A DNA stretch of 12,485 nt from Megasphaera hominis (GTDB taxonomy: Bacteria > Bacillota > Negativicutes > Veillonellales > Megasphaeraceae). The stretch spans positions 1 through 12,485 of the forward strand of contig NZ_JACOGK010000051.1 of assembly GCF_014269395.1 (NCBI RefSeq). Direction: 5' to 3'. The position numbers and the translations under genes are program-made. Below are positions 1-6,890 of the stretch, piece by piece. The notes beneath the pieces are model-generated. The model saw only the letters and a program-made list of their open reading frames with translations, made no database searches and was not told the origin of the DNA. Each line of letters starts with the position of its first letter. Position 1 is the first letter of the stretch.

Positions 1-29
1 AGTATATCATTTGCTCCCTTCTCTGTCAA
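1..29 (-). promoter_or_regulatory. Strong sigma-70-type promoter reading left out of the window
   Basis: On the minus strand there is a perfect -35 hexamer TTGACA (24-29), a 17-base spacer and a -10 hexamer TATACT (1-6, five of six matches). This is a near-ideal vegetative promoter. Its start point would fall just beyond the left edge, so it most likely drives a gene outside the window. The 30-120 stretch behind it is very A/T rich and could help RNA polymerase binding, but no coding sequence is visible there. Confidence 0.7.
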
Positions 30-166
30 GCACTTTTTTTGAAGAACTTTTAAAACAGAAAAAGACAATAGCAAACACACTGACACACAGTAAAAAGACA
101 CAAAAAAATAGAACTTGCACTTCTTGCTTATTCATTCTTTCGCACGTCCGCAATAGCTGTTTATAT

Positions 167-196
167 ATAGTACCACCACTTATACATATTTGTCAA
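167..196 (-). promoter_or_regulatory. Second candidate sigma-70 promoter reading left
   Basis: The minus strand has TTGACA (191-196), an 18-base spacer and TACTAT (167-172, four of six matches). It starts three bases after the hairpin that follows the CoA-transferase gene and points at the same gene outside the window as the promoter at 1-29. It is weaker than that one because of its -10 box. The two may be tandem promoters. Confidence 0.4.
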
Positions 197-198
197 GA

Positions 199-246
199 GA
201 TGATGGGCCTGTTCTGCCTTACGCAGACAGAAACAGGCCTATCATC
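199..246 (-). terminator. Long hairpin after the CoA-transferase gene, probable 3' end
   Basis: Two arms (199-216 and 228-246) are nearly perfect inverted copies built around GGCCTGTT and AACAGGCC, with one bulge and one G-U pair. The structure begins 11 bases after the stop codon of the CoA-transferase gene. It is not followed by a T-run on either strand, so it is not a textbook Rho-independent terminator. It may stabilise the 3' end or assist termination. Confidence 0.5.
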
Positions 247-257
247 CCAGCCAGGTG

Positions 258-1475
258 TCACGCGTGGACAACGTGCTCTTTTATAAGTGCCTCGATCTCG
301 GCTTCCGTATATCCGTATTCCAACAGTATGTCCCGCGTATGTTCTCCTAACAAAGGCGCTGCTTGCGGTACCGTATCTTTATCTTGAAACTGGATGGGTG
401 GCTTAGGCAATACAGCCGTATGGCCGTTAGGAAACTTACGTGTATATACATAGCCATTAGCCCAGGCCTGTTCGCACTCTGTAATATCCTTAAAATGGCT
501 TATCTTGTCATATACTATATCAGCGGCTGACAATAAGGGGCCCCATTCATCCCGTGTTTTCTTTAAAAATGCTTCCTGTACGAGGCTGACAAATTCCCGG
601 GCATGCACTTGGATCGAATAAAACGTAGTAAACCGTTCATCGTCTAAGAGCCTTTCCAGCCCTAACAAGGTAAGAAAGGGTACACGATAGCGTTCATATT
701 CCATAATACAGAGTTCCAGCCATTCTCCATCGGCACATTGATAGGGAATGCAGACCGGACTAGGCTGCTCATAGCGCTCGCGCGGATACGTATTACCATA
801 GGCGGGTTGTGCTGCAACAGCAGGCATCGCCATGAGCCAGGTCGCAGTTCCCAACAAGGATAATTCTACTTTATCACCTATACCTGTACGCAGCTGCTTA
901 TATAAGGCAGCACACAAGCCACCCACCATAACTGAGCCGGTCGTCATATCGCCAAATGCATGAAATGGCATGAGCGGTGGTTCACCAGGGCTGCTATAAT
1001 CCTGCATGAGACCACTACGGGCCCAAAAGGCGGCAATATCAAAGCCCGGCCGTTTTGCTTCCGGTCCTACAGGACCATAGCCACTCAGGTGGCCCCAGAC
1101 CAAACGGGGGTATTGCTCGTGCAGTTCTTCATAAGTGACGTGCAAGCCCTCTAAGGCTGCCATACGATAATTGCTTACGAACACATCAGCCCGGGCCAGC
1201 AAACGATGCAGGATAGTCTGGCCTGCCGCTGTGCGCAGATTCAAGGCCAGGCCGCGTTTGTTGCTGTTGCTTACGTCCCAGCAGGGATTTTCTTCATCTG
1301 TACAGGGCACCTCTGCAATATCGCCGTAATGGCGCCAGGCATCGCCCTGCAAGGATTCCACTTTAATGACGTCAGCACCCCAGTCAGCCAGTATACGGGC
1401 TGCTGCCGGCACAGCCGCGTATGTAGATAAATCGACGACCTGCACGCCTGCTAAAGGCAAGGTATGTGTATCCAT
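258..1475 (-). CDS. Family III (CaiB/BaiF) CoA-transferase
   Basis: This 405-residue protein belongs to the family III CoA-transferases, which move CoA between carboxylic acids (formyl-CoA, carnitine, bile acid, 2-hydroxyisocaproate and aryl-lactate transferases). The N-terminus has the family signature PLAGVQVVDLS followed by ILADWGADVIKVE (residues 28-40), the conserved NxxKRGLALNL segment lies near 70-80, and AFGDMTTG at 173-180 carries the expected catalytic aspartate, Asp176. Length is normal for a full family member. The start is the ATG at 1475, preceded by AAAGGAG at a rather long spacing. It resembles the HadA/FldA-like members of anaerobes more than formyl-CoA transferase, but the acid used is not predictable. 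It lies 63 bases behind the molybdenum subunit gene, separated by a terminator-like hairpin, so it is probably the last, attenuated gene of that operon. Confidence 0.92.
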   Translation of the reverse strand: MDTHTLPLAGVQVVDLSTYAAVPAAARILADWGADVIKVESLQGDAWRHYGDIAEVPCTDEENPCWDVSNSNKRGLALNLRTAAGQTILHRLLARADVFVSNYRMAALEGLHVTYEELHEQYPRLVWGHLSGYGPVGPEAKRPGFDIAAFWARSGLMQDYSSPGEPPLMPFHAFGDMTTGSVMVGGLCAALYKQLRTGIGDKVELSLLGTATWLMAMPAVAAQPAYGNTYPRERYEQPSPVCIPYQCADGEWLELCIMEYERYRVPFLTLLGLERLLDDERFTTFYSIQVHAREFVSLVQEAFLKKTRDEWGPLLSAADIVYDKISHFKDITECEQAWANGYVYTRKFPNGHTAVLPKPPIQFQDKDTVPQAAPLLGEHTRDILLEYGYTEAEIEALIKEHVVHA

Positions 1476-1493
1476 TTACGTCCACGCTCCTTT

Positions 1494-1530
1494 TAAAAAA
1501 ATCAGCTCCGCCTGCAGGCCGGAGCTGATT
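1494..1530 (-). terminator. Rho-independent terminator or attenuator ahead of the CoA-transferase gene
   Basis: Perfect 11-bp arms AATCAGCTCCG (1500-1510) and CGGAGCTGATT (1520-1530) enclose a nine-base loop, and on the minus strand the stem runs into seven T residues. It starts eight bases after the stop codon of the molybdenum hydroxylase large subunit. The T-run is followed immediately by the AAAAGGAG ribosome binding site of the CoA-transferase gene, which leaves no room for a promoter between them. It should therefore lower, not abolish, downstream transcription unless a promoter lies inside the upstream gene. Confidence 0.88.
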
Positions 1531-1538
1531 CGCTGCTA

Positions 1539-3827
1539 TTATTCTTCTTTCTTGGCCTTTAAGCCTTTATATACTTTTTCTGCTGTAATCGGCAGTTCCC
1601 TAAAATACACGCCTGTTGCCTGATGGACCGCTTCGGCAATGGCCGGGCCCGGCGTATTGATGACAATTTCACCAATGGACTTAGCCCCATACGGGCCAGT
1701 CGGTTCATAGCTCGGCGCAAACTCAACCTTGATATCGCAAACATCCTGACGTGTCGGAATACGATACTGCATAAAAGAGTTCGTCTGCAGCCGCCCACGC
1801 TTATCCATAATGACATCTTCCGTAAGCGTCATGCCAATGCCCTGCACCAAACCGCCTTCAGCCTGTACGCGGGCCAAAGCCGGATTGATGACCGTACCGC
1901 AATCGACGACAGCAGCATAATCGACGAGCGTAATTTCACCCGTGCCGGGATCAACATCGACGACGGCAGCACCGGCCATATACGGTGGTGGTGATACGGG
2001 AGAAAAATGGGTTTCCGTCGCTTCTAAGGCTATATCATTGGTAATCATGGCGGCATTGCCCAGTTCTTTACGCGTTACCTGACGTCCTGTCGCTCTGTCG
2101 ATGATAGCATCGCCTGTAAAATCCAGGTCTTCCGCCTTGACGTCACCGAGCATACGGGCTGCCTTTTCCTTCATTTTTTCAATGAGCGTCTGGCACGTCT
2201 TATAGACGGCCATGCCCGTGAGATACGTCGTCGACGACGCATAGGAGCCACTGTCATAGGGAGACGTATCCGTATCTACCCCGTGGGTGACTACTTCATC
2301 GACGGGACATTCCAGTGCTTCTGCCGCAATCTGGGCCAGAATCGTATCACAGCCGGTGCCCATATCGGTAGCACCGATATCGAGGGTGTAGAAGCCATCG
2401 TCATTGACCTTGATGGTTGCCGAGGCGACGTCGACGTTAGAAATAGCCGAGCCCTGCATAGCCAGGGCCAGGCCGGCTGCGCGAATCTTGCCATTAGGCA
2501 GGACACGGCGGGGATAATTGTGTTTCCAGTCGATGAGTTCCAAGGTCCGCATCAGGCAGGCTTCAAGGTTGCAGCTCCTGGCTGTTTCATTGAAATAAGC
2601 CGGCATGACGTCCCCTTCATGAACGATATTTTTCAGACGCAGCGTTACCGGATCGATGCCCAGTTTTTCTGCCAGCTCATTAACAGCTGATTCTACCGCA
2701 AAGAGCCCCTGTGTAGCACCGTAGCCGCGATACGCACCGGCAGCAATCGTATTGGAATAGACAGCCGTATAGTTAAAACGGAAGGCCTCCGTATGATTGT
2801 ACACCGGAATCGATTTATGACCGGCCAGGGTAACCGTTGTCGGGCTGTGATCGCTGTAGGCGCCGCCATTCCAGAGGGCCTCGACGGAAATGACGCGGAT
2901 GTGCCCTTCCTTAGACGCGCCGATGCGCACGTGGATTTCTGCTTCGTGCCGCGGTGACGAAACGGTCTGCGATTCTTCACGCGTATAGAGCATGTAGGCC
3001 CGTTTGCCCGTGACCATCGTGACCAGTGCCGGATAGCATTCCATAACGGCCGTCTGCTTGGCACCAAAGCCACCGCCGATACGGGGTTTAATGACGCGCA
3101 CGCGGGATTTAGGAATTTCCAAGGCCGTCGCGACAATACGGCGTACGTGGAACGGAATCTGTGTGGAGCTGACGATGACCAGACGGCCATAGGGATCGAG
3201 TTCCGTAAAGGCCTGGAACGGTTCCATCATGGACTGCTGGGCCTGCTTTGTATGGTATACATGATCGACGATAACATCGCTGTCAGCAAAGGTTCCGTCT
3301 ACATCGCCCCAGTCTTCCTTATCCTGGGCGATGATATTGCGCTTGTTATCGCCGCCTACGGGAACCATGGGGTTCCAGTCGTCTTCGGGATGGACGACGA
3401 TAGGATTATCTACGGCCTGACGGAAATCGAGGAGCGGTTCCTGTACTTCGTAGTCGACCTTGATCATGCGCAGGGCCTTATCTACACACGCTGCATCCTT
3501 GCCGGCAACGAGCGCTACAGGATCGCCGACAAAGCGGATCTGTTTATCTAAGATAAGCCGGTCGTAGGGACTCAGCTCCGGATAGGTCTGACCGGCAATG
3601 GTAAAGCGCTTTTTCGGCGCATCTTCGGCGGTAAGGATACATTCGATACCAGGTACCTTGAGGGCAGCCGTCTTATTGACGCTGCGCACGATAGCCCGGG
3701 CATGAGGACTGCGCAAGGCCTTGACGATGAGACAGTCCTTGGGTGCCAAATCGCCGGTGTAGACCGGTTTCCCTGTAATGAGCGGCAGGGCATCCTTTTT
3801 CATAACGGCTTGATTGACTGATTTCAT
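1539..3827 (-). CDS. Molybdenum hydroxylase, molybdopterin-binding large subunit (xanthine dehydrogenase family)
   Basis: This 762-residue catalytic subunit carries the Mo-molybdopterin cofactor and would hydroxylate a substrate with water as the oxygen source. The N-terminal aldehyde oxidase/xanthine dehydrogenase a/b-hammerhead domain covers about 15-130 (ITGKPVYTGDL, LRSPHARA). The Mo domains follow, with GGGFGAKQ at 251-258, GAYRGYGATQG at 364-374, MGTGCDT at 489-495 and YGAKSIGE at 713-720, the last giving the family's catalytic glutamate, Glu720. The STQIPFHVRRIV stretch and overall length resemble E. coli XdhA. Where bovine xanthine oxidase has Glu802, this protein has Gln258, as XdhA does. 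The start is the ATG at 3827, overlapping the stop of the 2Fe-2S gene by four bases. Substrate unknown: a purine, an N-heterocycle or a CoA-bound acid are all possible. Confidence 0.93.
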   Translation of the reverse strand: MKSVNQAVMKKDALPLITGKPVYTGDLAPKDCLIVKALRSPHARAIVRSVNKTAALKVPGIECILTAEDAPKKRFTIAGQTYPELSPYDRLILDKQIRFVGDPVALVAGKDAACVDKALRMIKVDYEVQEPLLDFRQAVDNPIVVHPEDDWNPMVPVGGDNKRNIIAQDKEDWGDVDGTFADSDVIVDHVYHTKQAQQSMMEPFQAFTELDPYGRLVIVSSTQIPFHVRRIVATALEIPKSRVRVIKPRIGGGFGAKQTAVMECYPALVTMVTGKRAYMLYTREESQTVSSPRHEAEIHVRIGASKEGHIRVISVEALWNGGAYSDHSPTTVTLAGHKSIPVYNHTEAFRFNYTAVYSNTIAAGAYRGYGATQGLFAVESAVNELAEKLGIDPVTLRLKNIVHEGDVMPAYFNETARSCNLEACLMRTLELIDWKHNYPRRVLPNGKIRAAGLALAMQGSAISNVDVASATIKVNDDGFYTLDIGATDMGTGCDTILAQIAAEALECPVDEVVTHGVDTDTSPYDSGSYASSTTYLTGMAVYKTCQTLIEKMKEKAARMLGDVKAEDLDFTGDAIIDRATGRQVTRKELGNAAMITNDIALEATETHFSPVSPPPYMAGAAVVDVDPGTGEITLVDYAAVVDCGTVINPALARVQAEGGLVQGIGMTLTEDVIMDKRGRLQTNSFMQYRIPTRQDVCDIKVEFAPSYEPTGPYGAKSIGEIVINTPGPAIAEAVHQATGVYFRELPITAEKVYKGLKAKKEE

Positions 3828-4297
3828 GCGTCCTGCACCTCTTTTCCCTTAGCAGCCAAATAGCGGCGCAACACGCGCATATGGCTTACGTAGCCTGTAC
3901 AGCGGCAGAGATTGCCTGCCAGGTATTCTTTGATTTCTGCTTCCGTCGGTGTATCGCTTAGCTCCCGTACCATAGACAGGACATTCATGACGAAACCCGG
4001 ATTGCAATAGCCACACTGGTCACTGCCCTCGCTGGCCATGTATTGGGCAAATTCTTTTGCTTCGTCCTGCAAGCCTTCTAGTGTCGTTACATGCTGGCCA
4101 TCAATACGGGCAGCCAGGACCGCACAGGAGAGGACGGGCTTTTCATTAAGCCAGACCGTACAGAGTCCGCACGCCGTCGTTTCACAGCCGCACTTGACGC
4201 TGTAACAGCCATGGTCACGTAAAAAGTCGAGGAGCATCAGGCCCGCATCGATTTCAGCCTGTTCTTTACGGCCATTGAGCCAATATTCTATCTTCAT
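3824..4297 (-). CDS. Molybdenum hydroxylase, 2Fe-2S subunit
   Basis: This 157-residue electron-transfer subunit passes electrons from the Mo centre to FAD through two [2Fe-2S] clusters. The N-terminal plant-ferredoxin-type domain supplies Cys38, Cys43, Cys46 and Cys58. The C-terminal helical domain supplies Cys95, Cys98, Cys131 and Cys133 in QCGYC and LCRCTGY. The first motif reads CGCETTACGLC, without the glycine usual between the first two ligands and with an extra Cys36. I choose the ATG at 4297, with GGAGG seven bases upstream, over a 14-residue longer in-frame start at 4339 that would lie inside the FAD subunit gene. The stop of that gene and this start share one base (TGATG), which implies translational coupling. 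Length is typical. Confidence 0.93.
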   Translation of the reverse strand: MKIEYWLNGRKEQAEIDAGLMLLDFLRDHGCYSVKCGCETTACGLCTVWLNEKPVLSCAVLAARIDGQHVTTLEGLQDEAKEFAQYMASEGSDQCGYCNPGFVMNVLSMVRELSDTPTEAEIKEYLAGNLCRCTGYVSHMRVLRRYLAAKGKEVQDA

Positions 4298-5082
4298 CAG
4301 GCTTCCTCCTTCCCTGTCTGTAAGAGCAGACGGCGGCACAGTTCTACAGCCATATCACGCCGGTACGCTGCAGAACCGCGCGTATTGTCTTCAAAGTTCA
4401 TAGAGGCAGCCACTTCTGTTGCGACAGCAGTGGCATCCGCTTCGGTCAGTCCCCGTGTACCCTCAAAGGCGCGTACCTCAGCCCGGGCCGGCCGGGCACC
4501 GACAGCACAAAGCAGCGTATCTGCTGTGCGTACGACAGAACAGGCCAGGATGGGAAAATCCGTGGCATTCAGACGGAGTGACGTATAGGCCGTGCGGCGT
4601 TTTTTCTTGGGGATGATAATCTGCGTCAGTATATCGTTGCCACCGCCCTGCTTGGCAAATTCAGCCAGGGGCATGCGGCCGCCGCGGTGTAATTCTACTT
4701 CTGCTTCAAGCGTCAAAAACAGAGTTAGCACGTCAGAAAAGCCAAAACGGCCGAAAATACTGCCGCCTACAGTGGCCAGATTGCGAAACTGCACGCCGAC
4801 AATATGACGCAGGGCTTCTTTTATGGCGCCATCTGTAGCAGTCAGGAGTGCCGGCGCTGTTTCGAGCTGGCGCAGGGTCACCATGGCCCCCAAGTGGATA
4901 GCCGTGTCCGTTTCTGTCATCGTATCCAGGCCCAGTCCGGACAAATCAATGGCCGTCTGAATCCGTCGCTGCGGCGATAAGCGCAGCCAACAGCCACCGC
5001 CAAAAACGACGGCTGTTTTCTTTTGATTCAGCTCCCAAGCCTCTTCCAGGCTTTTTGCTTTTACATATTGCGCAATATTCAT
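4297..5082 (-). CDS. Molybdenum hydroxylase, FAD-binding subunit
   Basis: This 261-residue subunit of the xanthine dehydrogenase/CO dehydrogenase FAD family delivers electrons from the iron-sulfur clusters to the final acceptor. An FAD-binding PCMH-type domain occupies about 1-160, with GGG at 28-30, LGAMVTLRQLE near 64-74 and ATVGGSI at 103-109 followed by SD at 116-117. The CO-dehydrogenase flavoprotein C-terminal domain follows and ends in the typical RGSAAYRRDMA (235-245). The first flavin motif is FGGGCW instead of the common AGGTD, so this is a diverged member. The start is the ATG at 5082 because GGAGG lies five bases upstream; a GTG four codons earlier overlaps that ribosome binding site. 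It is the first gene of the three-subunit set and lies 75 bp behind the CpXC gene with no terminator between. Confidence 0.9.
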   Translation of the reverse strand: MNIAQYVKAKSLEEAWELNQKKTAVVFGGGCWLRLSPQRRIQTAIDLSGLGLDTMTETDTAIHLGAMVTLRQLETAPALLTATDGAIKEALRHIVGVQFRNLATVGGSIFGRFGFSDVLTLFLTLEAEVELHRGGRMPLAEFAKQGGGNDILTQIIIPKKKRRTAYTSLRLNATDFPILACSVVRTADTLLCAVGARPARAEVRAFEGTRGLTEADATAVATEVAASMNFEDNTRGSAAYRRDMAVELCRRLLLQTGKEEA

Positions 5083-5096
5083 GTAATCCTCCACTT

Positions 5097-5163
5097 GCCC
5101 GACCTATTTCGTACTGTATGACGGACAAAACAGGTCAGGCCATCGTATATAAAACGGTCAGGC
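5097..5163 (-). repeat. GCCTGACC repeats upstream of the hydroxylase genes
   Basis: The 8-mer GCCTGACC (minus strand) occurs at 5156-5163 and 5133-5140, 23 bases apart or about two helical turns. An inverted near-copy, GGTCGGGC, lies at 5097-5104 just before the ribosome binding site of the FAD subunit gene. It could be an operator or a leader stem. No good -35/-10 pair was found here, so it may only be read through from the CpXC gene. Confidence 0.3.
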
Positions 5164-5826
5164 AAACAAATCCTGATGCTGTTGAACGAATGACACGGCC
5201 CATGCCTGATCGAAAGTCAAGGTTTCTTCTTTCGCCAGCAGGGGCTCTAAATCCTGTGCCAACGCCTTATAAGTTTGTTCTACGCCGCCTTCAAAGGGCA
5301 AAATGCCAGAATTGCCTTTCTGCGTATCAGCAAAATGGAAGGCTTTTTTCCCGCCGGCAAAGGTAAATTCCACTAAATCAGCATGAATGGGCTCTGCCTG
5401 GGCAGCCAGCCAGGACCGGAGCATGACCTTCATGATTTCCAGCACCCGGTCATCCAGAGCCGCATCAAAAATGGCCAGCGTTTCCAAAAGGCGGGCCCGC
5501 GTGCGGATCAGGCGATACTGATAGGACTGCATAAACGCATATTCCGGCTTTTGCAGCGATTCGTGCATGGCAGAAATATCGCCACCGCCGGGTGCGTAAT
5601 AAATGACCAGACGCACATCGTTTTGTACGTAAAGGAAATCATAATCCAAATACGTTTCCTGGCCACAAGCAGGACAAACAAAATGAAACAGGGATAAATC
5701 ACGTACCTGGTCCTTCAATTCCGGTACTTTATCCGTATAAATGCGATCCCATATTTTAAAGCGGCTTTTTTTGCCGCACGCAGGGCACGCTAAATTACGA
5801 TTATAATGATCTGCATGTTTCGTCAT
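5158..5826 (-). CDS. CpXC-domain protein of unknown function
   Basis: The 222-residue product has an N-terminal CpXC-type domain: two CPAC motifs (Cys14-Cys17 and Cys51-Cys54) about 37 residues apart, probably one zinc site, the second within FVCPACGQETYLDYDFLY. The rest (about 70-222) is mixed charged and hydrophobic with no catalytic motif I recognise. There is no signal peptide and no membrane segment, so it is likely cytosolic. The family's function is not established. I start at the ATG at 5826, preceded by AGAGG. A longer open frame to 6078 is rejected because it runs through the tatD terminator and into tatD. It has its own candidate promoter (5863-5891) and may continue into the hydroxylase genes, as no terminator follows it. 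Confidence 0.85.
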   Translation of the reverse strand: MTKHADHYNRNLACPACGKKSRFKIWDRIYTDKVPELKDQVRDLSLFHFVCPACGQETYLDYDFLYVQNDVRLVIYYAPGGGDISAMHESLQKPEYAFMQSYQYRLIRTRARLLETLAIFDAALDDRVLEIMKVMLRSWLAAQAEPIHADLVEFTFAGGKKAFHFADTQKGNSGILPFEGGVEQTYKALAQDLEPLLAKEETLTFDQAWAVSFVQQHQDLFA

Positions 5827-5862
5827 ACTATATCCTCTCTTCTTACATAATAACCCATCTTT

Positions 5863-5891
5863 ATCATACATGGTAACGGCCGTGCATGCAA
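5863..5891 (-). promoter_or_regulatory. Candidate sigma-70 promoter for the CpXC gene
   Basis: Minus strand TTGCAT (5886-5891), exactly 17 bases, then TATGAT (5863-5868, five of six matches). It lies between the tatD terminator and the CpXC start codon, where a new transcription unit has to begin. The -35 box is weak (three of six). This promoter may also feed the hydroxylase operon downstream. Confidence 0.5.
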
Positions 5892-5918
5892 GGCATTTCT
5901 CCACCTGGCAGAAACAAC

Positions 5919-5946
5919 AAAAAAAGACCGTCTGCAACAGGCGGTC
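5919..5946 (-). terminator. Rho-independent terminator of tatD
   Basis: Arms GACCGTCTG (5926-5934) and CAGGCGGTC (5938-5946) form a nine-pair stem with one G-U pair and a three-base loop. Read on the minus strand, seven T residues follow. It begins 13 bases after the tatD stop codon. Confidence 0.92.
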
Positions 5947-5959
5947 CCTTTTGGCGTCT

Positions 5960-6736
5960 TTACGGTAAGGCAAAGAGTGTTTCTGTATTTTTTCTGGCCT
6001 GGCATACGAGCTCTTCCTGATCGGCATGCATGTACCCGGCCAAGGTCTGAGCGACGTACGTAATATTTTGCGGTACATTCGTCCGCGGTAAATGAAAGCC
6101 TCGCGGCGTCAAGTAGGGAGCATCCGTTTCCAAGAGAACCCTGTCGAGAGGCAGTATAGATACGGCGTCCTGTAACGGACCGCCCCGCCGTTCATCACAA
6201 ATCCAGCCCGTAATGCCAATATAAAACCCCATAGCAAGGAGGCGCTGGAGCGTTTCTTTATCGCCAGTATAACAATGAACGACCGAACGGGAGCACAGGT
6301 CTTCATGGCCCTTGAAGGCAGCGATGAAATCATCAGCCGCATCCCGTTCATGGAGAAACATGGGCTTATGCAGCTCTTCCGCCAGTTCAATAAGGCGGGA
6401 AAAATAAAACTGCTGGTTTTCCTTTTTGGAATACATGTGGTCGTAGTCGAGGCCGGTTTCCCCAACGGCGACAACGCGGTCATTACGCGTGATAATCTGC
6501 CGGATTTCGTCTATATCAGCAAGCGTCGCTTCATCGGCTGCATGGGGATGAATACCTGCTGTACCGTAGGCGTCATGGGTTTTGACAAAGTCCGAGACCA
6601 AACGGTTTTCCCGTGCTTCTGACCCCGTGAGGATGCAGCAAATCCCTGCCTCTGCCGCATCGGCAAAGATTTTTTCCGGATCCGGGAAGGACCGTGTAAA
6701 GAGGTTGAGACCAATATCGTAATATAAAGGTTGCAA
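5960..6736 (-). CDS. tatD: TatD-family metal-dependent DNase
   Basis: This 258-residue TIM-barrel hydrolase of the TatD family consists of metal-dependent 3'-5' exonucleases or DNases acting in DNA repair and turnover in the cytosol. Motifs in order are YDIGLNL (6-12), GIHPH (61-65), GETGLD (92-97, metal ligand Glu), FLHERDA (127-133), VVHCYTG (152-158) and ETDAPYL (203-209). GITGWICDERRGG (174-186) and the opening DIGLNL match E. coli TatD proper rather than the YcfH/YjjV paralogues. The start is a TTG at 6736 with GAAGG eight bases upstream; no in-frame ATG that would restore the N-terminal motif is present. It is a single-gene unit with its own promoter and terminator and probably has no metabolic link to its neighbours. 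Confidence 0.93.
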   Translation of the reverse strand: MQPLYYDIGLNLFTRSFPDPEKIFADAAEAGICCILTGSEARENRLVSDFVKTHDAYGTAGIHPHAADEATLADIDEIRQIITRNDRVVAVGETGLDYDHMYSKKENQQFYFSRLIELAEELHKPMFLHERDAADDFIAAFKGHEDLCSRSVVHCYTGDKETLQRLLAMGFYIGITGWICDERRGGPLQDAVSILPLDRVLLETDAPYLTPRGFHLPRTNVPQNITYVAQTLAGYMHADQEELVCQARKNTETLFALP

Positions 6737-6754
6737 TGTATCTGCCTTCTTTCC

Positions 6755-6771
6755 CAGGTACTCTGTACCTG
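6755..6771 (-). repeat. Perfect palindrome in the tatD leader
   Basis: CAGGTAC-AGA-GTACCTG, two seven-base arms around three bases, lies 19 bases before the tatD start codon and downstream of the -10 box at 6845. In RNA it would form a tight hairpin next to the ribosome binding site. In DNA it could bind a dimeric repressor. The sequence alone does not choose between these. Confidence 0.5.
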
Positions 6772-6844
6772 TCGTATCAAAAGAACCTGCACTATATAGA
6801 ATAGTAAACTACTGCTGCTATGTTTTCTTTTCTGGTTCTCCCGT

Positions 6845-6853
6845 ATTATACCA
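6845..6853 (-). promoter_or_regulatory. Extended -10 promoter for tatD
   Basis: The minus strand carries TGGTATAAT, a perfect -10 hexamer (6845-6850) with the TGN extension. The -35 region is T-rich (TTGTTTTTC nearby) but has no good hexamer at 17 bases. It lies just after the ridA terminator and about 110 bases before the tatD start. Confidence 0.65.
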
Positions 6854-6890
6854 TGACTGTACAGAAAGAAAAACAACCGGCATATACCTG

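Noticed and set aside
11..286. Possible 91-residue plus-strand protein at the left edge
   Set aside because: It has a low-complexity composition, no ribosome binding site, and overlaps promoters, the hairpin and the end of the CoA-transferase gene.
1623..3551. Open frames of 123-165 codons on either strand within the large-subunit gene
   Set aside because: They overlap a confidently identified gene in other frames, have no recognisable motifs and are low-stop shadows of its GC-rich coding sequence.
4298..4339. 14-residue longer 2Fe-2S subunit
   Set aside because: It lies inside the FAD subunit gene; the ATG at 4297 has GGAGG upstream and gives the normal family N-terminus.
5827..6078. 84-residue upstream extension of the CpXC protein
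   Set aside because: It would run through the tatD terminator and into the tatD coding region, whereas the internal ATG at 5826 has a ribosome binding site and starts right before the domain.
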